Shown piece after piece: positions 26,983 to 35,788 of a DNA stretch of 64,000 bases; positions within the stretch are counted from its first letter, which is position 1; each line of letters opens with the position of its first letter. The notes under the pieces were generated by a model. The model had not been told where the DNA came from. It ran no database searches and was given only the letters and a program-made list of their open reading frames with translations. A program made the position numbers and the translations under genes. The stretch lies in assembly GCF_021532275.1 (NCBI RefSeq), contig NZ_JACBOT010000036.1:186001-250000 (forward strand). Reading direction: 5' to 3'. The DNA is from Brevibacterium sp. UCMA 11754 (GTDB taxonomy: Bacteria; Actinomycetota; Actinomycetes; Actinomycetales; Brevibacteriaceae).

Positions 26983-28378
26983 TTATGAGGAAGGCTCGGT
27001 TCCAAGCGATCAGCGTCGATCGTGGTTGCCCATCGCCCTTATCTGGGTTGCGATCGGAAGTGACATCTCTGGTGCCTTCCTCGGGATCGAGCTGGCCTCC
27101 GGAATGTCGTTCGAACAGGCGATCGCCGCGACATTGGTTGGTTCCCTCATCCTTGGCCTCCTCGCCATGGTTTTTGCCTATGTCGGTGCCGCTACGGGAT
27201 TGACGACCGCGATGATCTCACGGGCGGTCTTCGGACGCGTCGGCGGCACGATTCTCGCACTCGCTCTGACCGTGAGCATGCTGGGATGGTTCGCTGTTCA
27301 GATCGGCTTCTTCGGTGTGAACGCTCAATCAGCATTCACTGAGGTCACGGGGGTAAATATTCCGGTCTTCGTCTTCACCATCGTTGGAGGGGCCGTCATG
27401 GTTCTCACGGCGGTGTGGGGGTACAGAGCGATTGCCCGAGTGACGACGGTGACCGTTCCTCTCCTGCTTCTGCTTCTCACACTCGGAGTCATCGTCGCTG
27501 TCTCGACTCGGGGTTTCACCGACGCCGCCGCTACGTCGGAAACAGTGTTCACCTTCGGTGGCTCGATTTCATTGGTGATGGGCATCTACATGCTCGGCAT
27601 CGTCACCGCTCCGGACATGGCACGGTGGGCAAAGTCTCCCGGCAAGGCGATGGCAGCGGGTTTCGTCGGCTTCTTCTTCGGCAATTCTATTATTGTCGTC
27701 GTGGCGATCGTGCTGTCAGAGATCATGTCCGACACGGACTTGGTGGGAATGTTCTTCACACTCGGCCTTGGCGGAGCCGCCGTCATCATCCTCCTGCTCG
27801 CCCCCTGGGTGGTGAATACAACGAACATCTATTCGACATCACTCGACTTCGCCGCCGTGACCAGGCGGTTCAGTCGTCGCACTTACACCTTGGTCGGTGG
27901 ATTGGTCGGGATTCTGATCGGCACGGCGGGGTTCTACGAGGCATTTGTTCCCTTCATCTCCGCCATGGGAATCGTCATCTCACCGTTCGGTGGGGTCTAC
28001 CTCGCCGCGTTCATCCACGACCGTCAGCGTCTCGAGGCCGCCGCAGATCCAACTCGCAGCAACACCAACATGAACGCAATCATCGCCTGGACCTTCGGAA
28101 TCGTGATCGGGGCACTGACGACGCATCCGGAAGCCGGATTGGGTTTCGGCTCCTTCGACCTGACAACCATCCCCTCTCTCGACGCCATGACCGTTGCCTT
28201 CGGTGTCTATCTCATCCTTACCCGCACACTGCCTCACACACGCCCAGCAACAAGCAGGCAATCTTCTTCTGGGCTGGACTCTGCTGGTCAAACTCCGACG
28301 CGGCAGAACTCCACCGGAGCCGAATGTCACAGTTCCAACAAATCCGACAATAAACTGTCCGAGGAGGGCAAGGCATGA
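26969..28378 (+). CDS. NCS1-family permease (cytosine/purine/hydantoin type)
   Basis: 469-residue transporter with about 12 hydrophobic helices. Features such as GAFLGIELASGMSFEQAIAA, MISRAVFGRVGG and the SVSMLGWFAVQIGFFGVNAQ-type segment match the CodB branch of nucleobase:cation symporter-1. The hydrophilic tail of about 50 residues is unusually long. It lies between a TetR gene (14-base overlap) and a DUF917 gene (4-base overlap). The catabolic partners suggest uptake of a hydantoin or similar cyclic ureide or imide. Confidence 0.88.
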   Translation: METNDYEEGSVPSDQRRSWLPIALIWVAIGSDISGAFLGIELASGMSFEQAIAATLVGSLILGLLAMVFAYVGAATGLTTAMISRAVFGRVGGTILALALTVSMLGWFAVQIGFFGVNAQSAFTEVTGVNIPVFVFTIVGGAVMVLTAVWGYRAIARVTTVTVPLLLLLLTLGVIVAVSTRGFTDAAATSETVFTFGGSISLVMGIYMLGIVTAPDMARWAKSPGKAMAAGFVGFFFGNSIIVVVAIVLSEIMSDTDLVGMFFTLGLGGAAVIILLLAPWVVNTTNIYSTSLDFAAVTRRFSRRTYTLVGGLVGILIGTAGFYEAFVPFISAMGIVISPFGGVYLAAFIHDRQRLEAAADPTRSNTNMNAIIAWTFGIVIGALTTHPEAGLGFGSFDLTTIPSLDAMTVAFGVYLILTRTLPHTRPATSRQSSSGLDSAGQTPTRQNSTGAECHSSNKSDNKLSEEGKA

Positions 28379-29484
28379 AGCATGCGTGGATTGACGAATC
28401 GGATGTGGACTCACTTGCAACCGGCGCTGCAGTATTGGGCACTGGTGGCGGCGGAGATCCGCATGTTGGTTCGCTCATCGCCAAACGTCTCATCAGAAAG
28501 AATGGCCCAGTGCCACTGCTGCCGCTCAGCGAGGTCAAGGACGAGGATTTCATTGTCCCGATCGGTGGTATTGGCGCTCCTTCGATCTCTGTTGAACGCA
28601 TCATGTCCGAATCCGAGTTGGATATGGCACTTGATGCAATCACCGAGGCAACGGATCGAACCCCGACGGCGATCATGCCGATCGAAGTTGGCGGTGGTAA
28701 CTCAATGATTCCGGTTGCAGCCGCCGCCATGCGCGGTCTCCCGATTGTTGATGCCGATGCCATGGGACGAGCGTTTCCCGAAGCACCGATGGTGACGTTC
28801 CACCTTGCGGGGTACTCCCCCGGTGCCACAGTCCTCGTCGATGCTCATGGCAACATCGTCGTCAGCCGCCCAAGCGATGGTGCATGGTCCGAGCGCTTGG
28901 CCCGCGCAGTCACTGTCGAAATGGGAGGTGCAGCCACGATGATCGACTACGCCTACGGTGGTGCTGTCGTTCGTGAGTGCGCGATCGCAGGGACGCTGAC
29001 GATGGCCCATCGAATTGGCGAGATCCTGCTGGGACGGGACGCAGGCATTCGTGAGCACAGGAGAATCGATGCACTGTGCAGCGACCTGCGAGCCGTCCGT
29101 CTGTTCGAGGGGAAGATCGTCGAATTGGATAGGCGCATCGAAGGCGGTTTCACGCGCGGGACCACGCGGCTGGACGGAATCGGAGTCGATCGCGGGGCCG
29201 ATTGCAGACTGGAGTTTCAGAACGAAATTCTGCTTGCACGGCGCAATGGCGCCCTGGCTGCAGTGACACCTGATCTCATCGCGGTCCTCGATCACACGAC
29301 AGGCCTGCCGATCACCACGGAGTCGCTGAAGTACGGGTTACGCGCCGTGGTCATCGGCATACCGTGTGATCTCAAATGGAGAACCCAAATGGGAATCGCG
29401 ACGGCCGGGCCTGAACATTTCGGATACGACGTTGTGTGGAGACCAGTCGAAGAGATTGCGTCGGCCCGAGAGGCGGTTGCCTGA
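28375..29484 (+). CDS. DUF917 family protein
   Basis: 369-residue protein of the DUF917 family, some members of which are annotated as S-methyl thiohydantoin desulfurase-like. The glycine-rich N-terminus LATGAAVLGTGGGGDPHVG and the segment PIEVGGGNSMIPVAAAAMRG followed by GLPIVDADAMGRAFPE are diagnostic. DUF917 genes commonly neighbour HyuA-type genes and NCS1 permeases, as here. The biochemical role is unresolved. Its start overlaps the permease stop (ATGA) and its stop overlaps the hyuA start, so translation of all three is coupled. Confidence 0.85.
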   Translation: MKHAWIDESDVDSLATGAAVLGTGGGGDPHVGSLIAKRLIRKNGPVPLLPLSEVKDEDFIVPIGGIGAPSISVERIMSESELDMALDAITEATDRTPTAIMPIEVGGGNSMIPVAAAAMRGLPIVDADAMGRAFPEAPMVTFHLAGYSPGATVLVDAHGNIVVSRPSDGAWSERLARAVTVEMGGAATMIDYAYGGAVVRECAIAGTLTMAHRIGEILLGRDAGIREHRRIDALCSDLRAVRLFEGKIVELDRRIEGGFTRGTTRLDGIGVDRGADCRLEFQNEILLARRNGALAAVTPDLIAVLDHTTGLPITTESLKYGLRAVVIGIPCDLKWRTQMGIATAGPEHFGYDVVWRPVEEIASAREAVA

Positions 29485-31025
29485 TGAGACACCGTCTAGG
29501 AATCGACGTGGGTGGAACCAATACCGACGCAGTCATACTCGACGAACAGCTGCGAGTCGTGGCCTCGGTCAAGTCGCCGACCACCGAAGACACAGGCGAT
29601 GGCATTGTCGCGGCCGTCGATGCAGTCCTCGCCCGCTCTGGTGTTGATCCGGGATCGATATCGCACGCAATGCTCGGAACCACTCACTGCACAAACGCGA
29701 TCGTCGAACGTCGCGGACTGAGCAAGGTCGGCGTGCTCCGTTTGGGAGCGCCGGCCACAACAGCGGTGCCCCCGCTCGAGGGGTGGCCTGATGATTTGCG
29801 CGATGCAATTGGCGAGCACACCTACCTCATCGCCGGTGGCCTCGAACACGACGGCCGCGGGTACTCGCAAATCGACGACGATGAGATACGAGCGGCTTGC
29901 CACCGCATGCGCGGCCACGTTGACGCAGTTGCCGTTATCGGAGTGTTCTCCCCGATCGACGAACGCCAGGAGATCCGAGCTGCCGAGGTGGCCTCAGAGG
30001 TCCTGTCGGTACCGATTACGCGCTCGGCATGCATCGGATCCATTGGATTGCTCGAACGCGAGAACGCAACAGTGCTCAACGCGGCACTCAAGGACACGCT
30101 GACCACATTGGCACAGGGGTTCATAGCCGCACTTCATGCTCGTGCCATTGATGCAGAGGTCTGCATCGGTCAGAACGACGGTACCTTGATGCGGCTCGAC
30201 TACGCCCTCGAGTTCCCCGTCCTGACCATCGGATGCGGACCGACGAATTCGATACGTGGCGCGGCGCACCTGTCCGCTGTGGCCGATGCACTTGTCGTTG
30301 ACATCGGTGGGACAACGACCGATATCGGAGTTCTCGTCAACGGTTTCCCACGGCAATCGGCTGAGGCCTCGGATATCGGGGGCATTCGAACCAATTTCCG
30401 GATGCCGGACGTGCTGTCCTTCGGCCTGGGTGGTGGGACTCTCGTCGACATCGATGGCGCCTCGGTGCGGATCGGGCCCGAGAGCGTTGGTCATCGAATT
30501 CATTCCGAAGCCCTCGCTTTCGGCGGGACAAAAACGACGGTAACCGACATCGCCCTTGCCTCCGGCAACGCAAGTATTCCCGGCGTGGCAGAACCGTCGA
30601 TCGATCCTACGGTCCGCGATGCGGCACTGGACCGCGTCCGCGCCATGATCGAGGAAGCGATCGACCGGATGAAACCGAGTGCCGATGCGGTGCCTGTCGT
30701 GCTTGTTGGAGGAGGCAGCATAGTGGCACCAGATAACTTAGACGGAGTCTCGGAGGTCATTCGACCGGAGCATTTCGGTGCGGCCAATGCTGTGGGCGCG
30801 GCCCTGGCGGACGTAGCCGGCCAAGTGGAAAAGCTCTACCGAGTGGAGAATGGTCCCGCGGATGCTCTTGCCGATGCTGCGCAAGAGGCACACGACCGAG
30901 CCATTATGGCCGGTGCCGCAGCCAAGACCGTTGAGGTTGTGGAACTCGAGGAACTGCCGCTCGCCTACATGGAAGAGAACACTGTGATGATCCGAGCTCG
31001 AGCGGTCGGCCAATTGGCTGAATGA
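29484..31025 (+). CDS. Hydantoinase/oxoprolinase family protein (HyuA-like)
   Basis: 513-residue ASKHA-fold protein. The N-terminal phosphate loop is GIDVGGTNTDAVILDEQ, the second ATP-binding region is LVVDIGGTTTDIGVLVNG and the third is VLVGGGSIVAPDN. It matches the HyuA (N-methylhydantoinase A/5-oxoprolinase alpha) family, which opens cyclic imides or amides with ATP. No HyuB follows, but the DUF917 gene sits in its place. This is a recurrent HyuA-DUF917 pairing whose reaction is not well established. The ATG at 29484 overlaps the DUF917 TGA by one base. Confidence 0.87.
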   Translation: MRHRLGIDVGGTNTDAVILDEQLRVVASVKSPTTEDTGDGIVAAVDAVLARSGVDPGSISHAMLGTTHCTNAIVERRGLSKVGVLRLGAPATTAVPPLEGWPDDLRDAIGEHTYLIAGGLEHDGRGYSQIDDDEIRAACHRMRGHVDAVAVIGVFSPIDERQEIRAAEVASEVLSVPITRSACIGSIGLLERENATVLNAALKDTLTTLAQGFIAALHARAIDAEVCIGQNDGTLMRLDYALEFPVLTIGCGPTNSIRGAAHLSAVADALVVDIGGTTTDIGVLVNGFPRQSAEASDIGGIRTNFRMPDVLSFGLGGGTLVDIDGASVRIGPESVGHRIHSEALAFGGTKTTVTDIALASGNASIPGVAEPSIDPTVRDAALDRVRAMIEEAIDRMKPSADAVPVVLVGGGSIVAPDNLDGVSEVIRPEHFGAANAVGAALADVAGQVEKLYRVENGPADALADAAQEAHDRAIMAGAAAKTVEVVELEELPLAYMEENTVMIRARAVGQLAE

Positions 31026-31233
31026 CGAATGTTTCGCATAGCAGATGGGGCGCTACCTCTTTACTCTTGGAAAACTTTCCCAACCCGGCTGGCGGAGTGC
31101 AATGTGCGCGATCCAGCCAAGGGTCAAGCTGCCCTTGGTCTCCAGGATCGGCTGTTGGCGCCTTCACAGGTCGAACCGTCTGGCCCGGTGACGAAGCTGG
31201 GGTACGCGGCGACCATGGATGCCGAGTATTCGC

Positions 31234-31706
31234 TCATAACTCCTTCTCGGCACGGTAGTCGGCATATCTGTTGGCGATCGTCGCCAGGGCGAAACAAGTG
31301 TAGAGAAACTGTGGGTGGAAGGTCTCAAGCTCAGCTTCGGAAGCCAAATGAGTGAGGTGCTCAGACTCGTAGAGCCACCACGCTTCAAGCCTCGCCAAGT
31401 TCTCGTCCCGCCAGGCCAGCACACCGTGCTCGACGAGGAACGCACGAACAACGACTTCCGCGCTGCCACTGGCAACCTGGGACAAAGAATCGTGGGAAAT
31501 TCCCCTAGGATGAGCACTCAACGATCGAAGCACTGCGACCGATTTGCGCCGCTGGAATAGTGTAAAAACTGCTTGTCGCGGGACCGCACGTAATGCCTCA
31601 CGCAGTAAGTTTCGTCCGTCCGCACCGGGTGACGGGCCGCCTGCGAACAGCGAGTCGACGACGTCCGCGGCTTTGCAAAACGGGCAGAGTCCGAGCTTGG
31701 AACACT
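31234..31706 (-). pseudogene. N-terminal fragment of a recombinase-like protein
   Basis: The minus-strand frame opens after a TAA near 31710 and reads KCSKLGLCPFC, then NLLREALRAVPRQAVFTLFQ and VVVRAFLVEHGVLAWRDENL. These resemble the N-terminal half of a large actinobacterial tyrosine-recombinase-like family (cysteine pair, then a helical HGxLxxRDExLARLE segment). No clear start codon precedes the cysteine part; the first in-frame candidate is the GTG at 31533. After LARLEAW the sequence departs from the family and stops at 31234. It lies head to head with a C-terminal fragment of the same family. Confidence 0.5.
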
Positions 31707-32335
31707 TTTTGACATGGTGTTATGAGAACAAGCTCGCCTCAGCAAAGGTCACCATCCCCGCCTCTCGTGCAACAGCACTCACGGTTGCCGGCATAACCAG
31801 CACTGACATTTGGACGGTACTGGACCAGTTCTTGGACCCCTCGAAAATGATCAGCGGCCAAACCAGACTCGCGGGGTGCCTGCTATTGATCTACGGTATT
31901 CGAATCGGCCGTATCGCCGAGTTGAGGCTTTCCGATCCTCGCGAACACGACGGCAAATACAGCATCCTGATCAGAACGGATCCGCTTGAGCTTCCCTCGT
32001 CACTGGATATCGCGGCAATCCACGCTCAACACAATCGATCAGCTCCCCGGCTGATGACACCCGCAACGGACGACGACTGGCTATTCCCAGGAGGCGTCCC
32101 CGGACGACACCTCACGCCCACGTCATTAGCGGCTCGCCTCCGCAAACTCGGTGTCCACAATCCGACGAAATTCAGGAAGGCAGCTCTGACACCATTGGCT
32201 ATCTCGTTGCCAGCACCGGTTCTCTCCCGGCTTCTCGGACTCAGTATCTCAACGGCAACGACTTGGACCACCGCAGTTTCGTCCAGCAACGCCTCATACG
32301 CCGCTGCACGTCTATCCACGCTACCTGGGTTGTAG
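31544..32335 (+). pseudogene. C-terminal fragment of a tyrosine-recombinase-like protein
   Basis: The open frame from a TTG at 31544 becomes family-like only from about 31680 (SLEHFLTWCYENKLASAKVT). It continues with LAGCLLLIYGIRIGRIAELR, where the first catalytic-type Arg lies, and ends with SLPAPVLSRLLGLSISTATT. This is a known actinobacterial recombinase-like pattern. The usual HxxR/Y residues are not evident, so it may be non-catalytic. The first 45 residues are antisense to the opposing fragment and are probably not real protein. The 3' end abuts a truncated creatininase-like gene. Confidence 0.5.
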
Positions 32336-32910
32336 TTACCAGCGCTCAACTGCGGTGCACAACCGCAGTACGCCAAGAATCGTCGTCGGCCCCAGCCAGC
32401 AGGTCGAGCAAGCCACGCATGCCGCGCCAACAGATAGCTTCTTGGGTCGGGCCCGACGTCGCCTCGCGGGGCGCTGACCGTTGCAGCGCCATGCAGAGAC
32501 GCGTTCAGATCCAAGACTGCTGTATCGAGCGATACTTGGTTGCCCCATGGGGAGAGCAGTACGAGGGACGCGAAGCCTTGCCGCGCCAACCCCCGGCCGT
32601 GCTCGACGGCAACCGTAGTCAGGGGCGCAATGGTGAGCGACAGCGTCCCGAAGAGCTCTTGGTGACGGACCGAGTCGCCTATCCGCACAGCAAGGGCGAG
32701 TACCGCGCCGAGCCGTTGGGCGACTTGAGCGCCGCCGGCGTCAGCGAGGATCACGTCCGCGCCAAGCGGCAGATGGCCGCCGTGGTTCTCGAGCGACCCG
32801 AATGGCACGACCACCGTCGAGTAGCCGGCGTCGACCTGCCGCCGCAGCTGGCGCGCGGTGAGCATCTCCAACTCGTGCATGCCCAAATTATCCACGCCCA
32901 GAGGAGGCAT
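32336..32910 (-). pseudogene. Creatininase-family protein, 3'-truncated
   Basis: From an ATG at 32910 (or 32880) the minus frame encodes VVVPFGSLENHGGHLPLGAD, the metal-binding signature of creatinine amidohydrolase/MftE-type proteins, and continues for about 180 residues. At about 32336 the frame enters the antisense of the recombinase-like fragment. The last third of the usual 240-260 residues is therefore missing, although the frame runs on to 32026. Family enzymes hydrolyse amide or lactam bonds. It is probably inactive. Confidence 0.6.
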
Positions 32911-32944
32911 GCTCAGGACCGTCGGCCTGACTGAAAGAGCCACA

Positions 32945-33172
32945 CTATTCGACCGACATTTCGACAGGTACGTCAAATCGATAGCTGAGCGGTTCGCCAT
33001 TGGTTAGGCCGATGAAAACGGGTCGGCCAACAGGCGTGTAGCCGGCTCTCCACGTTTCCTCGGTAGCTTCGTCATCGAGCTTTACATTTCGCTCTCCACG
33101 TTGGTAGACGGACTGAATGCGCTTGGCTTCGATCTGATCGGTAGCAGCAATCTCAATTCTCAATATCGGCAT
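32945..33172 (-). CDS. Hypothetical small protein, 75 residues
   Basis: From the ATG at 33172 the protein begins MPILRIEIAATDQIEAKRIQ and ends RFDVPVEMSVE. I do not recognise a family. The amphipathic, charged make-up and good codon character suggest a real cytosolic protein. It lies 34 bases upstream of the creatininase fragment on the same strand. The last 40 bases of coding DNA recur in diverged form at 33381-33420, so a paralogue once lay upstream. The frame is open further upstream to 33295, so the start is uncertain. Confidence 0.45.
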   Translation of the reverse strand: MPILRIEIAATDQIEAKRIQSVYQRGERNVKLDDEATEETWRAGYTPVGRPVFIGLTNGEPLSYRFDVPVEMSVE

Positions 33173-33420
33173 ACGACGACCGTAGGCCAGTTCCCTTTGA
33201 ACGTTCCCGTGGGCTGAACCTGACCATTTCCTGTAAATGCACACGTGCCGATTTCCGGCCGCGGCAGTCTGATCATCGTGTAGAGATGCCTTCAAGTTTG
33301 CCTAACTGGCCGTGAAGGTTACCTTCAGTTTGGACAGAGCGTCAGCTTGACTGAGGCGACAGTCCTATATGCCTGGAGACTCGACAGGGACATCAAATCG
33401 ATACCTGGGCGATTCACCAT
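32961..33420. repeat. Diverged 40-bp direct repeat, ends of duplicated genes
   Basis: Copies at 32961-33000 and 33381-33420 match at 34 of 40 positions and share TCAAATCGATA. On the minus strand both encode the same C-terminus (YRFDVPVE). The second copy reads GESPRYRFDVPVESPGI and stops; its upstream part is gone. This indicates tandem duplication followed by loss. No gene is seen in 33296-33562. Confidence 0.65.
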
Positions 33421-33562
33421 GAGTTGATTGAGACAGCGTAAATGTGGGGGCCGGGGGTCTTCGCCTTGGGGACTCGGTCGTAGAACTTGACCACCGCGTG
33501 CCGGTCAAGTCGGTGCAGGGGCTCTCGTTGATGTCTTGGCACAATACGAACTAGTCTGAACT

Positions 33563-34003
33563 ATGGCTTTCGACAAGGACGCGATTTGCACGGTGCTTCA
33601 TACGATGAATTTCGCCACACCACCGGGGTCTATGGTTTCCAAAATCGTCGCTATCGACGGATTCGGCGGCGCGGGAAAGAGCACCTTGGCTGCTTCAGTG
33701 TTGGGGGAAAGAGACGGAGTCCTTCTCCATACTGATGACTTCGCCAGTTTGGACCAACCGCTGGAATGGTGGCCACGACTATTGAACCAAGTGCTGGAGC
33801 CTTTGGGAATCAATCAGACAGCACGGTATCAACGGTATGATTGGGAATCGCAAAAGCGCGCCAGATCGGGGGAGGTACAGAGCTCTACCAGTGCGATTCG
33901 AGATCGCCTCGACACAATCAGATCTACTGGAGCCACTACCACGCAGCGTGCGGAACATCAGCCGCTTTCTGGGCGCCTCTCAACCCTTCGCGAAAAGTCG
34001 TAA
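33563..34003 (+). pseudogene. Uridine kinase-like P-loop protein, truncated
   Basis: The N-terminal 95 residues are convincing: Walker A IVAIDGFGGAGKSTLA, then VLLHTDDFASLDQPLEWWPR and TARYQRYDWESQ, as in small actinobacterial uridine kinase-like proteins of about 200 residues. After RYDWESQK the sequence turns to unrelated Ser/Thr/Arg-rich residues and stops at 34003. After that stop the same frame contains another fragment to 34192 (KDGYKAGDEIARGDGTTFEI then SDIHPTGTITAVG) that looks like the end of a different, unrecognised protein. Confidence 0.5.
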
Positions 34004-34292
34004 ACCGACTATTCGGCCACCCCCGGCCCTGCTAGGACACCCAACAAGGACGGTTACAAGGCCGGTGACGAAATCGCGCGAGGCGATGGAACGACCTTCG
34101 AGATCAGTGACATCCACCCCACCGGAACGATTACCGCAGTCGGTCATACAATCGACTCCCCTGTTAAACCTCAGAGCTTCAAACCTCATTAGCTGAGGCT
34201 GGACCGTACATGGGTTCAACGCTCAGCACGCCACCATTCGATCAAGCACTTTGAAGTGTCACCGGATGAGGACTGAGGCCAACCTGTGCCAT

Positions 34293-34319
34293 TGCCGCAC
34301 GTAGTGAGGGTATGAGCAA
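34293..34319 (+). promoter_or_regulatory. Leader shared with the excisionase gene (copy 2)
   Basis: This matches 22027-22053 at 26 of 27 positions, covering 19 bases before the ATG and the first codons (MSN here, MSK there). The two proteins are otherwise unrelated. Confidence 0.75.
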
Positions 34320-35331
34320 TCTCAATCGTGTGCAGGCTGGCATCCCCGAAGATGGACAAACCTCTGAGGCAGTGAAGTCACGTCCTGATTTGCCGCCACT
34401 GGATGAGAACTTGGCCCAGACCTGGTCTCAGGAATACGTGCCCTCGGTCAACGCTGACGCGGCCATGGACTCGCTCGAGACCTCGATCGCCCAGCTGAGT
34501 GATGAGCAACGCCATGAGCTCCTGGAGACCGAGGAGCAGGCCCTGGCTTCGACTGATCCTGAGGAGTTGACGCAGCTAGCCTCCCACCCGTCTCCTCTGG
34601 TGCGTGGCGCTGTCGCTGCCAATGAGTCGATGGGTGAGCGGGCACTGGTGACGATGCGAGACGACCCGGATCCGTTCGTGAGGGTCTCAGCGCTCGAGAA
34701 TCCGAACATGAGCGACTACGCGGTCATCCAGTACGCAAAGACTCGAGCCGGAGACGATGAGCTGCGAGCCTGCCTGACCGGACGCGAGGACAATTCAGCA
34801 GTCGCGGCAGCGGTGGCTGCCAACCCCAGGACTCCCCCAGAGACGCAGTCGCACTTGGCCTCGATTCGAGAGGACTCTGTTCAGGCCGAGATCGCTGCAA
34901 ACCCATCTGCAAGACCCGAAGCTCTGAACTACCTCTCAGCACACCCGAACCCAGCCATCCGCTCCGCTGTTGCCGCCAATCCCCACGTACCCGCGAGAAC
35001 GTTCGGTACCTTGGAACGCGAAGGTGACCCCAACGTTGCCGGAGTCATCGATGCCGAGCGGCGAAACCACGACTCAGCCATCTATGACGGCAGAGACGTC
35101 TACGTGGCCAAAGCCTGGAACAAGGAGCAAAAGATTTACCGCAAGTATATGAAGAAGATGGCCAAACGTGGCCTCGATGAGAAGGGCCAGCCGCTTCCAC
35201 AATCCCAGTTGGGCAAGGGCCGGCGTCGTGGAGGAAGACTGGGACGTCGCGTTGTCTCCTACTGGGTGCACCGCGGTTCCGATCACATCCTCAGAGGCGG
35301 TGTGAGAGCAACCATGCGCAAGTTCAAATAG
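34312..35331 (+). CDS. Leucine-rich-repeat-variant (LRV) protein
   Basis: 339 residues. After an acidic N-terminus of about 75 residues come several imperfect repeats of 20-25 residues: LASHPSPLVRGAVAAN, IAANPSARPEALNYLSAHPN, PAIRSAVAANPHVPARTFG. This is the HEAT/LRV type of right-handed superhelix, usually a protein-binding scaffold. The last 80 residues are strongly basic (KIYRKYMKKMAKRG, GKGRRRGGRLGRRVV) and could touch nucleic acid or membrane. GAGGG lies 2 bases before the ATG at the end of a leader shared with the excisionase gene. Function unknown. Confidence 0.75.
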   Translation: MSNLNRVQAGIPEDGQTSEAVKSRPDLPPLDENLAQTWSQEYVPSVNADAAMDSLETSIAQLSDEQRHELLETEEQALASTDPEELTQLASHPSPLVRGAVAANESMGERALVTMRDDPDPFVRVSALENPNMSDYAVIQYAKTRAGDDELRACLTGREDNSAVAAAVAANPRTPPETQSHLASIREDSVQAEIAANPSARPEALNYLSAHPNPAIRSAVAANPHVPARTFGTLEREGDPNVAGVIDAERRNHDSAIYDGRDVYVAKAWNKEQKIYRKYMKKMAKRGLDEKGQPLPQSQLGKGRRRGGRLGRRVVSYWVHRGSDHILRGGVRATMRKFK

Positions 35332-35788
35332 TCAGCGCAAGCCAGTCCCGACCCCATTGCCGAATCAGGTACGAAGCACCGCTTGACCATCTCGAGGAGA
35401 AGACCACGAGTTCCACACTTGCCTACGCTGCCGTGGCCATCATTTGGGCCGTTCTGGCCCTGATCTGCCAGTCGGTCGTCACCCCGTCTGAGAAATCCGT
35501 CAGGCGCGGAGACAGACTGAGATAATAGCTGCCTGGAAGCGATAGCCTCAGCAGCAGAGGCCGACAGCGGTGACGATCGTGTTCGACGAATGCTGGACCA
35601 TGACCCTCAAGCACGCCGTGTCTCTAGAATCTTCTTCACGATCGGTGAGACCCACGCCGAGACGACTATATGAGCCGTTCGAGTTCGGGCCCCACTACTC
35701 CCCCATGCACTGACCAGAGCCAATCGCACTCCAGGATTCGAGAGTTATGAGACGACATCACTTGGTAGGGAAGCGTAGGATCGACCAC
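35332..35788. other. Region without an intact gene
   Basis: 457 bases. A short plus-strand frame ending at 35525 encodes one hydrophobic helix (AYAAVAIIWAVLALICQSVV) followed by a basic tail. It has no good start or ribosome-binding site, so I do not call it a gene. Nothing else is supported. Confidence 0.4.

Noticed and set aside
32263..32934. Plus-strand gene of 223 codons
   Set aside because: It is antisense to the creatininase fragment and has no family character.
22027..34319. Composite transposon bounded by the two shared leaders
   Set aside because: The leaders are direct, only 27 bp, contain start codons and lack any target-site duplication; shared expression signals are more likely.
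35383..35525. Toxin-like membrane peptide upstream of the VOC gene
   Set aside because: There is no in-frame start with a ribosome-binding site; the helix may be part of a lost gene.
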